A stretch of DNA of 64,000 nucleotides from Musa acuminata AAA Group (lineage: Eukaryota; Streptophyta; Magnoliopsida; Zingiberales; Musaceae). A model generated the notes under the pieces. The model saw only the letters and a program-made list of their open reading frames with translations, was not told the DNA's origin and did no database searches. Where the stretch lies: contig NC_088347.1 of the NCBI RefSeq assembly GCF_036884655.1, positions 16,388,501-16,452,500 on the forward strand, in the 5' to 3' direction. How positions within the stretch are numbered: position 1 is the first letter of the stretch; every line of letters starts with the position of its first letter. The position numbers were made by a program, and so were the translations under genes. Below, piece by piece: positions 1 to 11,195 of this stretch.

Positions 1-766
1 ATATTCAATAAAACGGACTACACTTATTGGAAAACTCAAATGAGAGTTTTCTTACTTTTCTTGGATTTAAATTTATGGAATATTATTGAAAACGACATTC
101 AAAAGTCTTCTACTTCAATGAATGAATGGAATAATTTGAAGAAAACTTTTTCTTTAAATGCTAGAGCTATGAATGCTCTATTTTGCGCCTTAGACAAAAA
201 TGAATTCAATCGGGTTTCTACTTACGAAACGGCTTTTGACATTTGGCATACATTCGAAATCACACAAACATACTAGTAGAGTTAAAAACTCTAAAATAAA
301 TATTTTGATGCATGATTTTGAATTATTTCATATGGAACCAAGCGAGACTATTGGAGATATGTACACCCATTTTACAGATGTAATCAATAGTCTAAAAGCT
401 CTTGGTAAAAGTTTTTCGAATCTTGAACTTGTGAATAAAGTTTTACGATCTCTTTCTAAAAAGTGGGATACTAAAGTAACGGTCATTCAAGAGGCCAAGG
501 ATTTAAATAATTTTCCTCTCGAAGAACTTATTAGATCTTTGATGACCTATGAAATAACTTATGTGGCACACGACAAACTTGAGAATAACCTTCCAAAGAA
601 TAGGAAGGATTTTACACTTAGAACAAAAGAATATCACTCGAGCGAAAGCTCAAGTGATGATGAACTTGAACTTCTCACAATAAAGCTTAAAAAGTTTTTA
701 AAACAAGAATCAAAGAATAAAAATAAACTAAAAAGATCACAACTATTTGCTGTGAATGCAAGATAA
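1..766 (+). pseudogene. Copia gag, gag-only element A (5' end outside window)
   Basis: This is the N-terminal and middle part of a SIRE/Maximus-type Ty1-copia capsid protein (gag, UBN2/DUF4219-like). It would package element RNA into cytoplasmic particles. The window opens inside the conserved FNxTDYTYW block, and motifs such as ALDKNEFNRVS, SKINILMHDFELF and GDMYTHFTDV follow. One frameshift near position 265 moves the reading frame, which then stays open to 766. The zinc-knuckle segment is missing: just after the lysine-rich stretch the sequence jumps to the acidic linker that normally lies beyond the knuckle. No protease, integrase or RT follows. The gag of element N (55460-56770) shows the same loss. 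The frameshift makes this copy inactive. Confidence 0.88.
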
Positions 767-2881
767 AGAAAGCACTCTAGGACAAATCGAGCTCATCCAA
801 AGACGAGGAGCAAACCAACAAAGGCGAGGTGGCAAACTACGCCTTAACGGTTTCGATGACAAGGTAATCAAAATCCCCTTAGTTTACTTTGAAATTACTT
901 GATGCTTTTCATAAGTTATTTTTAATTTAGTTTAGAAAAATTATATATATTTTTAAATTTTTCTTAAAAACTTACATGTTTAATGATGTAATAAAAATGT
1001 AAAAAAAAAAGGATCATGCTAGTAATTTTGAAAATGATAACGACCATTGCATATTTTATGAAAATATAATAAAATGTTAGATATATAAATCTAATGCTTG
1101 TAAACCAAATAAGATTAATCTTATGTATGTTCTTAAGAAGCAATAATGTGTCTTTTGATGATTTTCGTATATTTTTTTATTTTAATTAAAGATGCCTTAT
1201 GTTCAATGAAACCATGCTTGATGATCTAATAGTGCATAATAATCATGTTTAATGAGTTTATATTTCAAAATTATGCATGATGATTCTTGTGATTAATGGC
1301 TTATTAATCTTTGCCTCAGTGAAAGATTTTTACAATAATTTTCAAAGCATGACAAAGATAAATAATAAATTTACATCAATATTCTAATCATTATTTCAAT
1401 CATAAAAAATGAAAGATCAAGTCATGATTTTTGACATATCTCTTCTTTTGTATATAGAAGGAATGATAGAGAAACAATCTTGATTCAAAAAGAAGATTCA
1501 AGTCTAAAATTTGAGAAATCAATATCATGATCTAAAAAATGTATAAGACGAATTTATGCATTTGGGAGATTCAACATATCTAAATTTTATCATGTAAGCT
1601 AGTAAATTTGGTTATTTTGAGATGCTAGCTATTTTCTTTTCCCCATTTGTCATTATAAATAAGAAAGAAGAAGGAAAGAACATGATGATGTAAATGTTCA
1701 AGTCATCACAAAAATACAAAGGTGTCGTATGAAAATTATGACATGAAAGATATTAATATCAAATCATAAATGTCACAAGACAGGATTGATTTTAACAAAT
1801 CTCTTCTTTTATAAATAGCAAAAAGAAACATAGGAGATCAAATGATATAATATCTTTATTCAGGCATAAGAAATTTTAATTTATAAATCTAAAAAAATCA
1901 AGATAAATCTCATTCAAATTCAAATCGTCAAATCAAAATCATTTTCAAGAGATTCATAAAAAAAAAATTCATTAATCTCTCCTTGAAAACACAATAAGAT
2001 AGGAATTGAGAAGTTTTCAAGAAAAATGTATTTCCTTTTTATTTCATACAAGTATGCCTTTGTCATTTATGTCAAATCAAAATAAGCATCATATTTAAAA
2101 CTGAAAACAATGTCAAAGGGGGAGATAAAATCTACTAGCTTGCTAGCTAGTTTGCATACTTCAAGAAGAAGCAAAAAGTTGCTAGTTTGCACATCATAAA
2201 GAGAAGCGAAAAGCTTGATGCAAAATTTTTTCCAACTTTCATATGTGTAAAATTTGCTAGCTTGCATGTTCCAAAATTTGTATATCTCTTACTAAATTTG
2301 CTAGCTTGCTATCTTGCATTCTTTTTCTAAAACTTGCTAGTCTTCATACTTCAAAGAGAAGTGACTTGCCAAATTGCTAGCTTGCATGTTCTAAAACATT
2401 GTAAAATTCACTAGCTTTCATGATGTAGAACTTGCTATCTTGAACATCACCAAGAATTATTAGCTTGCAATTTCAAGAGAAGCAAAAATGCTATCTTGCC
2501 CATCTCAAGAAGCAAAATATGCTAACTTGCACATCTAACAAAATTTACAAACTTGCAAAGCTCAAAATTATTTCTAGCTTGCTTGATGATAAAACTTGAG
2601 ATTATGTTTATAATGCAATGATTTGAAACTTGCTAAATGGACTTCTCCTTTTTGTTGACGACAAAGAAGGAGAAGTTATGATAATGATCATGCATGGAAT
2701 GATGTATTCAAATTTTGATTATGCACGATTTTATGATAACGTGTTACAAATATTCATGATTAAAATTTGCTTTGACTTGAATTCAAGTTGAATTCAAGGT
2801 TCTATCAATATGGCATATTGATAGGGGGAGTTTGTTTAAACTCCGTCATCAATTGGTTGTCATCATCAAAAAGAGGGAGAT
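767..2881 (+). other. Non-coding interior of gag-only element A
   Basis: This AT-rich stretch has no credible ORF. It takes the place of pol between gag and the 3' LTR. It begins with the tail of the gag linker (to about 890) and is related to 56771-58500 of element N. Two polypurine motifs of the form CAAAGGGGGAGA or a variant lie at about 2110-2126 and 2650-2676. A GGAGTTT/AAACTCC hairpin lies at 2827-2844, and a purine tract abuts the LTR start at 2882. Confidence 0.7.
2130..2600 (+). repeat. Degenerate CTAGCTTGCA repeat field
   Basis: Variants of TGCTAGCTTGCA and of AAGAGAAGC recur many times, irregularly spaced at roughly 30-60 bp. A short relative with the same words occurs at about 58432-58495 in element N, so this is a family feature that has expanded here. 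No coding potential is seen. Confidence 0.7.
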
Positions 2882-3170
2882 TGTTGAATCTCAAATTTTG
2901 ATGATGAAACCAATTGATAGTGTTTATGATTTGATTTGTGTTTTGAAACCAATTGATGAAACCAATTGATACGTGTTACAAATATTCATGATTAAAATTT
3001 GCTTTGACTTGAATTCAAGTTGAATTCAAGGTTCTATCAATATGGCATATTGATAGGGGGAGTTTGTTTAAACTCCATCATCAATTGGTTGTCATCATCA
3101 AAAAGGGGAAGATTGTTGAATCTCGAATTTTTATGATGAAACCAATTGATAGTGTTTATGATTTGATTTA
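2739..3170 (+). repeat. 232-bp tandem duplication across the polypurine tract and LTR start
   Basis: The unit beginning ACGTGTTACAAATATTC at 2739 recurs at 2971, an exact 232-bp offset. Each unit holds the hairpin, the polypurine tract and the first ~65 bp of the LTR. Element A therefore has two LTR starts, at 2882 and 3114. The two units differ by a few substitutions, so the duplication is not very recent. Confidence 0.9.
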
Positions 3171-4730
3171 TGTTTTGAGTGACGTAGGAAGCTTCGATTA
3201 GGGAGAGACAATTAAAGCAAGAAGAATCATGTTGGACCAGAGAAAAACATGTTAGAAGATTGGACGTCGAGCCGAAGGATCAATCGATGTATCAGTAGAA
3301 AGCATCGGGCCATGGGTTCGGGCATCTAGCCAATAAGAGCGGAAATTGCACCAAGGAAATTAGAGTTACAGAGGTCAACTAGCCGATTGGGCAATATGCC
3401 GCAAGAGAGGATGATGCGCCGAGGAATCGAACGAAGCATCGATGAACCAATAACATGCCTAACAACATTTAATTCAAGCTTTATAATAATTGTCTAGATT
3501 GAAGTAGGTTTTAAGTGTGTAGGATTAACTATGATAGCGATTAAGGCATAAAAAAAAATAAAGCCCCGGAGTCAAGAACAAGATTTCGCTGGGAGTTCAA
3601 GAGTTCGTCGGAAGTCCGGATGTTCATCGGGAGTTCTGCTAGAATTGATCGAGAACTCCAAGAGCTTACCAAAGAAGCTTGTAGGAACTCACCAAAAAAA
3701 TTGTCATGAAGTCCAAGAGCTTGCCGGGAGTTTGCTGGAACATTGCCAAGAGATCGTCATAAGTTCGTCGGAAGATCGCTGAAAGCTCACTGAAAGAAAC
3801 CTAGAATTATAGACTTATTTAGCTTAGTGGATGTCTTAAAATTTATAGTTAGCACATAATTGGGTTGGAATTGGGCCAACTCAATTAGGGGTCGATTGGG
3901 CCCAAGTTTGGGCTATATTGGGCCAAGTAAAAAGCCCAAACAATGACCCAACACGTGGTACAATTATGGTACAGTCTTCGAGACTGTGTCAAGCGGTGGT
4001 ACCACCTATCTAGGTGGTGGTACCACCCAAACACAGTCTCCAAGAGACTGTCAGGTAGTGGTACCACCAGACTGGGTGGCGGTACCACCTAGTGGTAGGG
4101 TGTCAAGTAGTGGTACCGTCCAGCACAAGCGATAGTACCACCCAGCATAGGCGATGGTACCGCTAGTACCCTGAAAACCGAGGATAAGATATTTTTAGGC
4201 TCCAATTTTGAATCCACTTGAGGCCTATAAATACCCCTCTCATCTTTGGTTAACATAGATAAGCATAGAGAACTTAAAAGTGAGAAAACACTATGGCAAT
4301 TACTTGAGAGATCCCCTCCTCTAGCTTAAGTTTAGAATTTTATTTAAAGAGGAGTGAGTGCTTGTAAAAGGTTATCTCCTAAATCTATGAAAAGGAGATG
4401 AGGGGTGTAAAAGGGTAGTTGGTCTTCGCCCATTGAAGGAAGACTGTTAGTGGATGCCGGTGATCTCGACGAAAGAGGAATCGGGAGTAGATGTAGATCA
4501 TAATGACTGAACCACTATAACATTGGTTTGCTACCTTTTACTTTACTGTTTACCTTTACTGCAAATCATTTTACTTGCTCAATGCTCTACTTCCTCATTA
4601 CACGCTTACGTAAGTGTTTTTAAGTTAACATCTTTTCGATCGGTTTTCAATGAACGAATATTTTCCGAAATCGATGTTTTTGTTGCTGTACTAATTCACC
4701 TCCCCCTCTTAGTGGCGACTCGTTCCTAAT
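3114..4730 (+). mobile_element. LTR A (3' LTR of gag-only element A)
   Basis: The LTR starts TGTTGAATCTCG and ends with a decayed CCTAATA in place of CCTAACA. It has the long form, with a ~270-bp block around 3180-3480 that is absent from LTRs B, E, H, I, K and S. An array of GGTGGTACCACC-like repeats lies at about 3985-4165, and a TATAAATA box at 4226-4233. It abuts pol sequence at 4731, consistent with insertion of element A into another copy's pol. Confidence 0.9.
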
Positions 4731-6150
4731 AGAAGCTTGTTCCAAGACCTCGTGACTGTTTAGTTATCAGTACTAAATGAATTTTTATAAACAAGCAAGA
4801 TGAATTTGATATCGTGGTTAGAAATAAGACTAGATTAGTGGCCAAGGGTTTCAACTAAGAAGAAGATATCGATTATGAAGAAACCTTCGCTCTTGTGGCA
4901 AGATTAAAAGTCATAAGGATGCTCCTTGCCTATGCTAGTAGTAATAATTTTAAGTTATTTCAAATGGATGTTAAAAGCACTTTTCTTAATGGCTTTATTT
5001 CCGAAGATGTTTATGTTAAACAACCTCCCGGTTTTGAGAATGTTAATTTTTTTAATTATTTGTTTAAATTGACTAAAGCTCTCTATAGATTAAAATAAAC
5101 CCCAAGGGCTTAGTATGAGAGACTTAGCTTATTTTTTATCCAAAATAATTTCTCAAAAGGTAAGGTTGATACTATATTGTTTAATAAAATTTTTAAAAAT
5201 AATTTTCTTATTATTCAAATTTTTGTTGATGATATTATTTTTGGTTCCATAAATGAATCCTTATGCGAATCGTTTGTCAAGAGTTTGAAATGAGTTTAAT
5301 GGGTGAACTAACTTTCTTTTTAGGCTTACAAATCAAACGACTTAGTGATGGTATTTTTCTTAGTCAAACAAAATATGCATTAGACTTACTAAAACATTTT
5401 AATATGGATAGTTAAAAGGCTATCAATACTCTATGTACCTCCACCAAGTTAGATAATGACGAAAGTAGAGAAAGCTTTGATAAAAAAACTTATAGGGTAT
5501 GATAGATAGCTTAATATACCTCATTGCAATTAGACAAAAAATCATGTTTAGCATAGGACTTTGTGCAAGGTTTCAATCTAACACCAAACAATCTCACTTA
5601 AAAGCTGTTAAAAGGATTTTTAGATACCTAAAAGGAACTCCTATACTAGGCTTATGGTATCCAAAATCCAAAAACTTTGAATTGCTTGGTTATACTAATG
5701 CCAATGCCGACTTTGTTGGCCGCCAAATAGATAGAAAATGCACATTCAGAATATTTTAATTTTTAGGACACACACTTGTCTCTTGGTCTTTCAAGAAACA
5801 AAACTCGGTTGCATTATTTATAATGGAAGCTGAGTATATAGTAGCAGGTGCATGTTGTGCTCAAGTTATATGGATTAAAAACACTTTAGAGGATTATGAA
5901 ATTCATCTGAAAAACATACCTATAAAATATGATAACACTAGTACAATATACTTAATAAAAAATCATATTCAATACTTTAGAACAAAACATATTGATTTTA
6001 GGTATCATTTTATAAGAGATCATGTTAATAACCATGACATATCTCTAAATTTATTGACACAAAACATCAATTAGCTGATATTTTTACAAAACCCTTGATT
6101 GAGGAATAATTTGATTTTATAATAAGAGAATTATGTATGTTAATTTTTTT
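4731..6150 (+). pseudogene. Copia reverse transcriptase-RNase H remnant, element B
   Basis: This is the C-terminal part of a copia polyprotein: reverse transcriptase and then RNase H. Recognisable pieces include [14 protein letters not shown] and [20 protein letters not shown] segments, the FVDD form of the YVDD catalytic box near 5221-5234, [15 protein letters not shown] and TKHIDF. Many stops and frameshifts (for example near 5095, 5275 and 5755) make it non-functional. It starts at the codons for KLV just after LTR A, so the upstream gag, protease and integrase were displaced by the element A insertion and lie outside the window. Element B continues into the third ORF and LTR B. Confidence 0.9.
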
Positions 6151-6399
6151 CTAATACATGAGTTCCTCTTTAAATTTTTCTCCAAATTTTCTTAATTGAG
6201 TTCTCTTTTTCGAGATCATTCACTATTATTTCTTCACTTGAGATAAGATTTGAATCATGGATCTATGGTATGTTTAATGAGCCATATGAATTTTTCCATA
6301 TAAATTTTCTTCTCTTACGAAAGTAGAACTTCAAAAACCTTATATGATGTTTGCATAAATAAGTATGTGCACCACATAATGATAAAGATCTTGCTTGTT

Positions 6400-6600
6400 G
6401 GAATCATACAATGTTGGCACCACATAATGTTTGCACCACACCCCAATGAAGCTAGTGGTCACTGTTTGTAGGTGGTGGCATCGCCCAATTGGCGGTAGCA
6501 CTACCCAATTGGCGGTAGCACCGTCAGTGGTCACTGCTTATAAGCGGTAGCACCGCCCAACTAGCAGTACCACCGCCCGTAACCTGCCCTATATAAACAC
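6400..6600 (+). promoter_or_regulatory. LTR-promoter-like block upstream of the third ORF
   Basis: Repeats of the form GGCGGTAGCACCGCCCAA (about 6471-6580) are followed directly by TATATAAA at 6590-6597. This is the same order (GGT/ACC repeats, then TATA) found in the U3 of every copia LTR here, but it lies between pol and the third ORF, far from either LTR. A CT-rich leader follows. Promoter activity is inferred from this layout. The preceding 6151-6399 holds no recognisable feature. Confidence 0.5.
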
Positions 6601-6777
6601 AAGTTAGGGCCGGCGATAGAATCGATCCCAACTCACTCTATACCTCTCCAAACAGCCCCAAATCCCCAATTCTTCTTGCTCTCCCTCTACTAACTCAAAA
6701 GAACCCTCATCCTCTACAAAATCAAGGATCAATCTCAAACCCTCCTTTGGTGATCACAAGAAGGTTAACCTACTAAG

Positions 6778-6851
6778 GTAATCTCTAAATCAAATTGTTT
6801 CCTTCTTTGTATTACTTGTTCTTGCCTCTCATTTGTTCTTAATAAATGTAG
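6778..6851 (+). other. Possible 5' UTR intron of the third ORF
   Basis: AAG|GTAATC at the left and a T-rich tract ending in TGTAG at the right match plant splice sites. The ATG of the third ORF (6857) lies six bases after the acceptor. The 74-bp length is near the lower limit for plant introns. It is predicted from sequence only. Confidence 0.4.
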
Positions 6852-6856
6852 TCTCC

Positions 6857-7948
6857 ATGACTTCTAGAAGATCCTCAAGGGACAAAGGGAAGAGGAGATT
6901 AGATGAAACCTATGACTCCCTACTATTTGATTCTCCTCAACATGCCCTTAAATTTCCAACCATAGAGTCTAGAAATGTTCATAAGGGTAAATACATAGAT
7001 TTGAAGAAATTGAGTAATTTGGAACCAATTCAATTATTTGCTAACCTAGATATCCTCCTAATTCTTTAAATAAGTGAACCTATTTATCCTAGACTTGTTA
7101 GGCTATTTTACAACAATTTGCATGCGGATGAATACGATAGGATATCCACTTATCTCTTAAGACATCACATACCCATTAATGATAGTGTAATCTATAATCT
7201 CATAAGAATTACTAAGAAAGGGAGTGGCTGTTACTTTAGAGGACAATGAGGCGAAGAATCAGTTGGGACCACTTATTCTGAAGCCTTAGGTACCATTTTT
7301 GGTAATCCAAACTTGTTTATCCTTCCAAAAAGTTATGAACATTTACTACTTTTCAACACCAAATTGCTTCATCACATCTTGATAAGTATTATACTCTCAA
7401 AATAATATCATCATGATGAAGTTAGCCAAATAGAATTAAGAACGATGTATTGAATTATGAAGGGACATGATAATTGTTTTGGTTACCTAATATAACAAAA
7501 CATGATTGAACTATAAAAAAAGGATATGATGCTTCCATATGGTGCCTTGATCACTAGACTAATCCATGCATATGATATAGTCATTCCACCTGATGAAGAA
7601 ATATTGAAACTAAATAGATTTAATATCATAAATAGAAACCTGCTAAGAAGATTAAGATGTATAGTCAGAAATGATATAGTCATTCCACCACTCCCCCCCC
7701 CCCCCCCAAACCCCCACCTGATCTAGAACCTGAAACACCAATATTTAGAGAAAAGTCAATCTCCTCCTATTGATCCCTTTGAGGCAACACCTCCAACAGA
7801 GCAAGCACCCTCCTCATCTGCTGACGATGTAGGCACTCGAATGGATCGATTTGAACAACGTTAAGACCAAATCTTAACTAAGTTGTAGCAAATTCATCGA
7901 CAACTTAATGCTTTATTTAGACATTTTGATTTACTACTATTTGAATAG
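6857..7948 (+). pseudogene. Third ORF downstream of copia pol (env-position ORF)
   Basis: About 363 codons can be followed in one frame from ATG 6857 to TAG 7946-7948, interrupted by several in-frame stops (for example 7067 and 7247). The middle part (LVRLFYNNLH, PILPKSYEHLLLFN-like and MMLPYGALITRLIHA blocks) resembles the domain annotated in many plant proteins as a putative plant transposon protein. The C-terminus (about 7786-7948) is Pro/Ser-rich and then helix-like. I see no signal peptide or membrane segment, so an envelope role is not supported. The position after pol matches where SIRE-type elements carry an extra gene. A poly-C run at about 7686-7701 and a small duplication disrupt it. 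The family assignment is from memory of motif style and is moderate only. Confidence 0.6.
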
Positions 7949-8556
7949 CTAATGTATGTCTTTATGTTGATGACAAAGGGAGAGAAGTTGACGGAATCTC
8001 TCTCTTTAATGTTGTGAACCTTTGATGTTGAGAACTTTTGATATTGTGTTCACATTGATGTTGTGATCTCTTTAATGTTGATAACTTTTGATATTGTATT
8101 CACTTTGATGTTGTGATCTCTTTAATGTTGATAACTTTTGATGGTGTGTTCACTTTGATGTTGTGATCTCTTTAATGTTGATAACTTTTGATGTTGAGAA
8201 CTTTTGAATGTTATCATACAATGCAATGTCAAATTCTTCTTAATATTGTAAACTTTTGAATGTTACCATGCAATAATGAAAGTATCATAAAGGTTATATC
8301 AAGATGATGTATCATGCAAGTAGCGGTGTAAGGTTATGCCCGAAGCATTTTATCATATATGAAGTGATGAAATTATGCATTTAATATCTTGATGACTTGA
8401 AACTATGATGATGCACAATATATATAATTTCTAATTAAAATCGATTAAAGCTTGAATTCAAGGTTATGAATTTAAGTTTGTATTCTCTCAAGTATGACAT
8501 ATAGATAGAGGGAGTTAAGGTTTCCGTCATCAATTGGTTGTCATCATAAAAAAAGG
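7949..8556 (+). other. Post-ORF spacer of element B
   Basis: Non-coding. It contains the family's internal polypurine-like motif GATGACAAAGGGAGAGA (about 7968-7985), the 50-bp minisatellite, and then AT-rich sequence up to a decayed hairpin and polypurine tract at about 8505-8556. The right arm of the hairpin is partly deleted here. Confidence 0.6.
7998..8210 (+). repeat. 50-bp minisatellite
   Basis: The block starting TTGTGATCTCTTTAATGTTG begins at 8061, 8111 and 8161, an exact 50-bp period. A diverged partial unit lies before it and another after it. It occurs only in element B. Confidence 0.85.
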
Positions 8557-9668
8557 ACTCTCGAATTTTGATAATGAAATCCATTAGTAATTGTTTGATC
8601 TAATCTATATGTTAAGATAAGTGTACAGGATTAACTACAATAGTGGTAAAGTATAAAGCAGATGTTGGGCCGAAGTCAAAGATCGGACAATACGTCGAAG
8701 ATTTGGATGATGTGCCAGAAGTTTGCCGGAAGCTCTTCGAGAGTTCGTCAGGAGTTCGCCGGAAGTTCACCAGAAGTTCGCTGGAAGTTCATCAAGAGAA
8801 CAATTGACATACCAGACATAGTTTGCTTGTTTAAATATCTTAGTTATCTTAGTTAGATCATGAGTTGAGTTAGGATTGGGAGATAATCCCACTAACTTAA
8901 TTAGGAGCCAATTGGGCCCTTAACAGGGCTGAATTGGGCCGGTTGAACAGCCCATTCAAATCTCCTGAAGTCACGACCGATGGTGGTACCGCCTGAGATT
9001 CAATCTTCCAAGTACTTTGGGTGATAGTACCGTCGGCAATTAATGCTATCAAGTAGTGGTACCGCCCAGACTAAGCAATGGTATTGCCTAGTGTTAGTCT
9101 GTAGGTGGTAGTACTACCCAATAATTGTTGTGGTACCGTCAATACCACGAAATCCGGGAATGTGATACTTTTTTGCTCCAATTCTGAAGTCATTGGGGCC
9201 TATAAATAGCCTACCCTTTTCTGCATGAAAGGGCACGAAAGTGTGAACAATATCTTGAATTCTTGGGGTGTTAAAAGTGTTGTAAAAGTGCAAAGAGTCC
9301 TCCTCCCTTTCTAGTGTTGTGATCATTCAAGAGAGGTGTGAGGCATGTAAGGGTTATCTCCTAAACTCGTGAAAAGGAGAAAGCACTGTAAAGAGGTGGT
9401 TGGTCTTCGCCTATTGAAGGAATATCATTAGTGGACACCAGTGACCTCAACGGAGGAGGAATCAGAAGTGGATGTAGGTCACAATGATCGACCCACTATA
9501 AATTCTAGTTTGCATTTCTATTATTGTCATTTACAATTGCTTCACATCCTCCTTACTTGGCTTTCACTACCCTTACGAACAGATACGCTTTCAAGCTATC
9601 TTCCGAGATCGATTTTTTAATGTACGAAGATTTTTAAACTGACGTTTTTATCCACTGCACTAATTCAT
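8557..9668 (+). mobile_element. LTR B (3' LTR of element B)
   Basis: The first bases are lost and the recognisable sequence starts CTCTCGAATTTTGATAATG. This is the short LTR form. The U3 holds GAAGTTCGCCGG-type short repeats at about 8720-8800 and GGTGGTACCGCC repeats at about 8980-9145. A TATAAATA lies near 9202. The 3' end is cut at CACTAATTCAT, where antisense LTR C begins. Confidence 0.85.
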
Positions 9669-11195
9669 ATTAGGGACGAGTCGACACTAAGAGGGGGGGG
9701 GGGTGTGAATTAGTGTAGCAATAAAATCATGTCAGTTTTTAAAAATTCTTTCATATGTTGAAAACCGATTTCGAAAATTTGAAAGAGTATATGAGTGTAA
9801 GCGTAGTAAAAGCATAATAAAGAGGAGAGATAGTTTGCTAAAAAAGTAAATTGCAAGAAGGAAAACGCAAACCAGATTTTATAGTGGTTCGGTCGTCGTG
9901 ACCTACATCCACTCCACCGATTCCTCTTCCGTCGAGGCCACCGGCATCTACTATCGATCTTCCTTCAATAGGCAAAGACCAACCACCTTTTACATTTTTT
10001 TCTTCTTTTAACGGGTTTAGGAGATAACCCTTAGACCCCCACTTACTCCTCTCTCAAACTATTATAACACTTAGAAGACGGAGAGGAGTTCACACAAGAT
10101 TGCAACAGCGTTTCTTTCCTTTTTTACTCTCAATACTTATGTATCTTAACCAGGGATGAGAGGGGTATTTATAGGCTTCAAGTTGATTCAAACTTGGAGC
10201 CTAAAAATATCTCATCTTGGGTTTCCCGAATACGAGTGGTACCACCGCTTGGCATCCTGACACTAGGCGGTACCACCGCTTGACAACACTCGGTTTCTCC
10301 GAGCTCTAGCGGTACCATCGCCTGGCAGGGGTGGTACCACCACTGGCTGCATTTATTGTTGGTGGTACCACCGCCCAGACCACCTGGGAGACTGTCTCCC
10401 AAGAGTTGCCACCGCCGGCCAGGCTTTCAGCATCCTGGTTGAGCCTTGAATCTAGCCCAAACTAGCCCAACTTTGGGCCCAATTGGCCCCTAACATAGTT
10501 AATGGGATTACCTTCCAATTCCAATTCCAATTATGTGCTAACTACAATTCCTAAGACATATTCTAAGCAAAATAAGTCTGATTTCTTCCGGCGAGCTTCC
10601 GACAATTTTCCGGCGAACTTCCGACGATTTTCCGGCGAACTTCCGACGATCTCATGGCAATGTTTCGACAGACACCCGGCAAGCTCCTAGACTTCACAAC
10701 GATCTTCTTGGCAAGTTCTGATTTGGCAAGCTCTAGGACTTCTCGGTCAATTCCGGTAGAACTTCCGATGAACGTCCGGACTTCCGATAAACTCTCGAAC
10801 TCCTAACGAAATCGCGTTCTTGACTCCAGGACTTTATTTTGCTTTATACCTTGCTATCATTGTTAATCCCGCACACATAAAAATACACTTAAATCTAGAC
10901 AATTATTACTAAGCATGAATCATGTCGTCCGGCATATCATTGGTCCATCGACGCTTCGTCCGATTCTTCGACGCATCATCCTCTCTTGCGGCCTATTGCC
11001 CAATCGACCATTTGACCTCTGCAACTCTAATATCCTTAGTATAATATCTACTCTTATTGGCTCGATGCCTGAAACCATGGCCCGAAGCCTTCTGTCGGTA
11101 CGTCGATCGATCCTTCGGCGTGACGTCCAATCTTCTAATATATTTCTCTAGCCCAATATGATTCTTCCTGCTTTAAATGTCTCTCCCTGATCAAA
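9669..11195 (-). mobile_element. LTR C, antisense partial copia LTR (long form)
   Basis: Read on the minus strand, this is a copia LTR whose 3' end (GACTCGTCCCTAATA-like) lies at the left with a G-run from the CTCTTAGTG motif. GGTGGTACCACC repeats lie at about 10236-10400. The long-form block is at about 10910-11180. The first ~80 bp of the LTR are missing at the right, where plus-strand LTR D starts. No internal sequence is attached, so it is a solo or truncated LTR. Confidence 0.85.

Noticed and set aside
2130..2600. CRISPR-like appearance of regularly recurring CTAGCTTGCA words
   Set aside because: The spacing is irregular, the repeats are degenerate, the genome is plant nuclear, and no cas-like gene is present.
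6857..7948. Calling the third ORF a true envelope gene
   Set aside because: No signal peptide, membrane segment or cleavage site can be seen. Only its position matches env-like genes.
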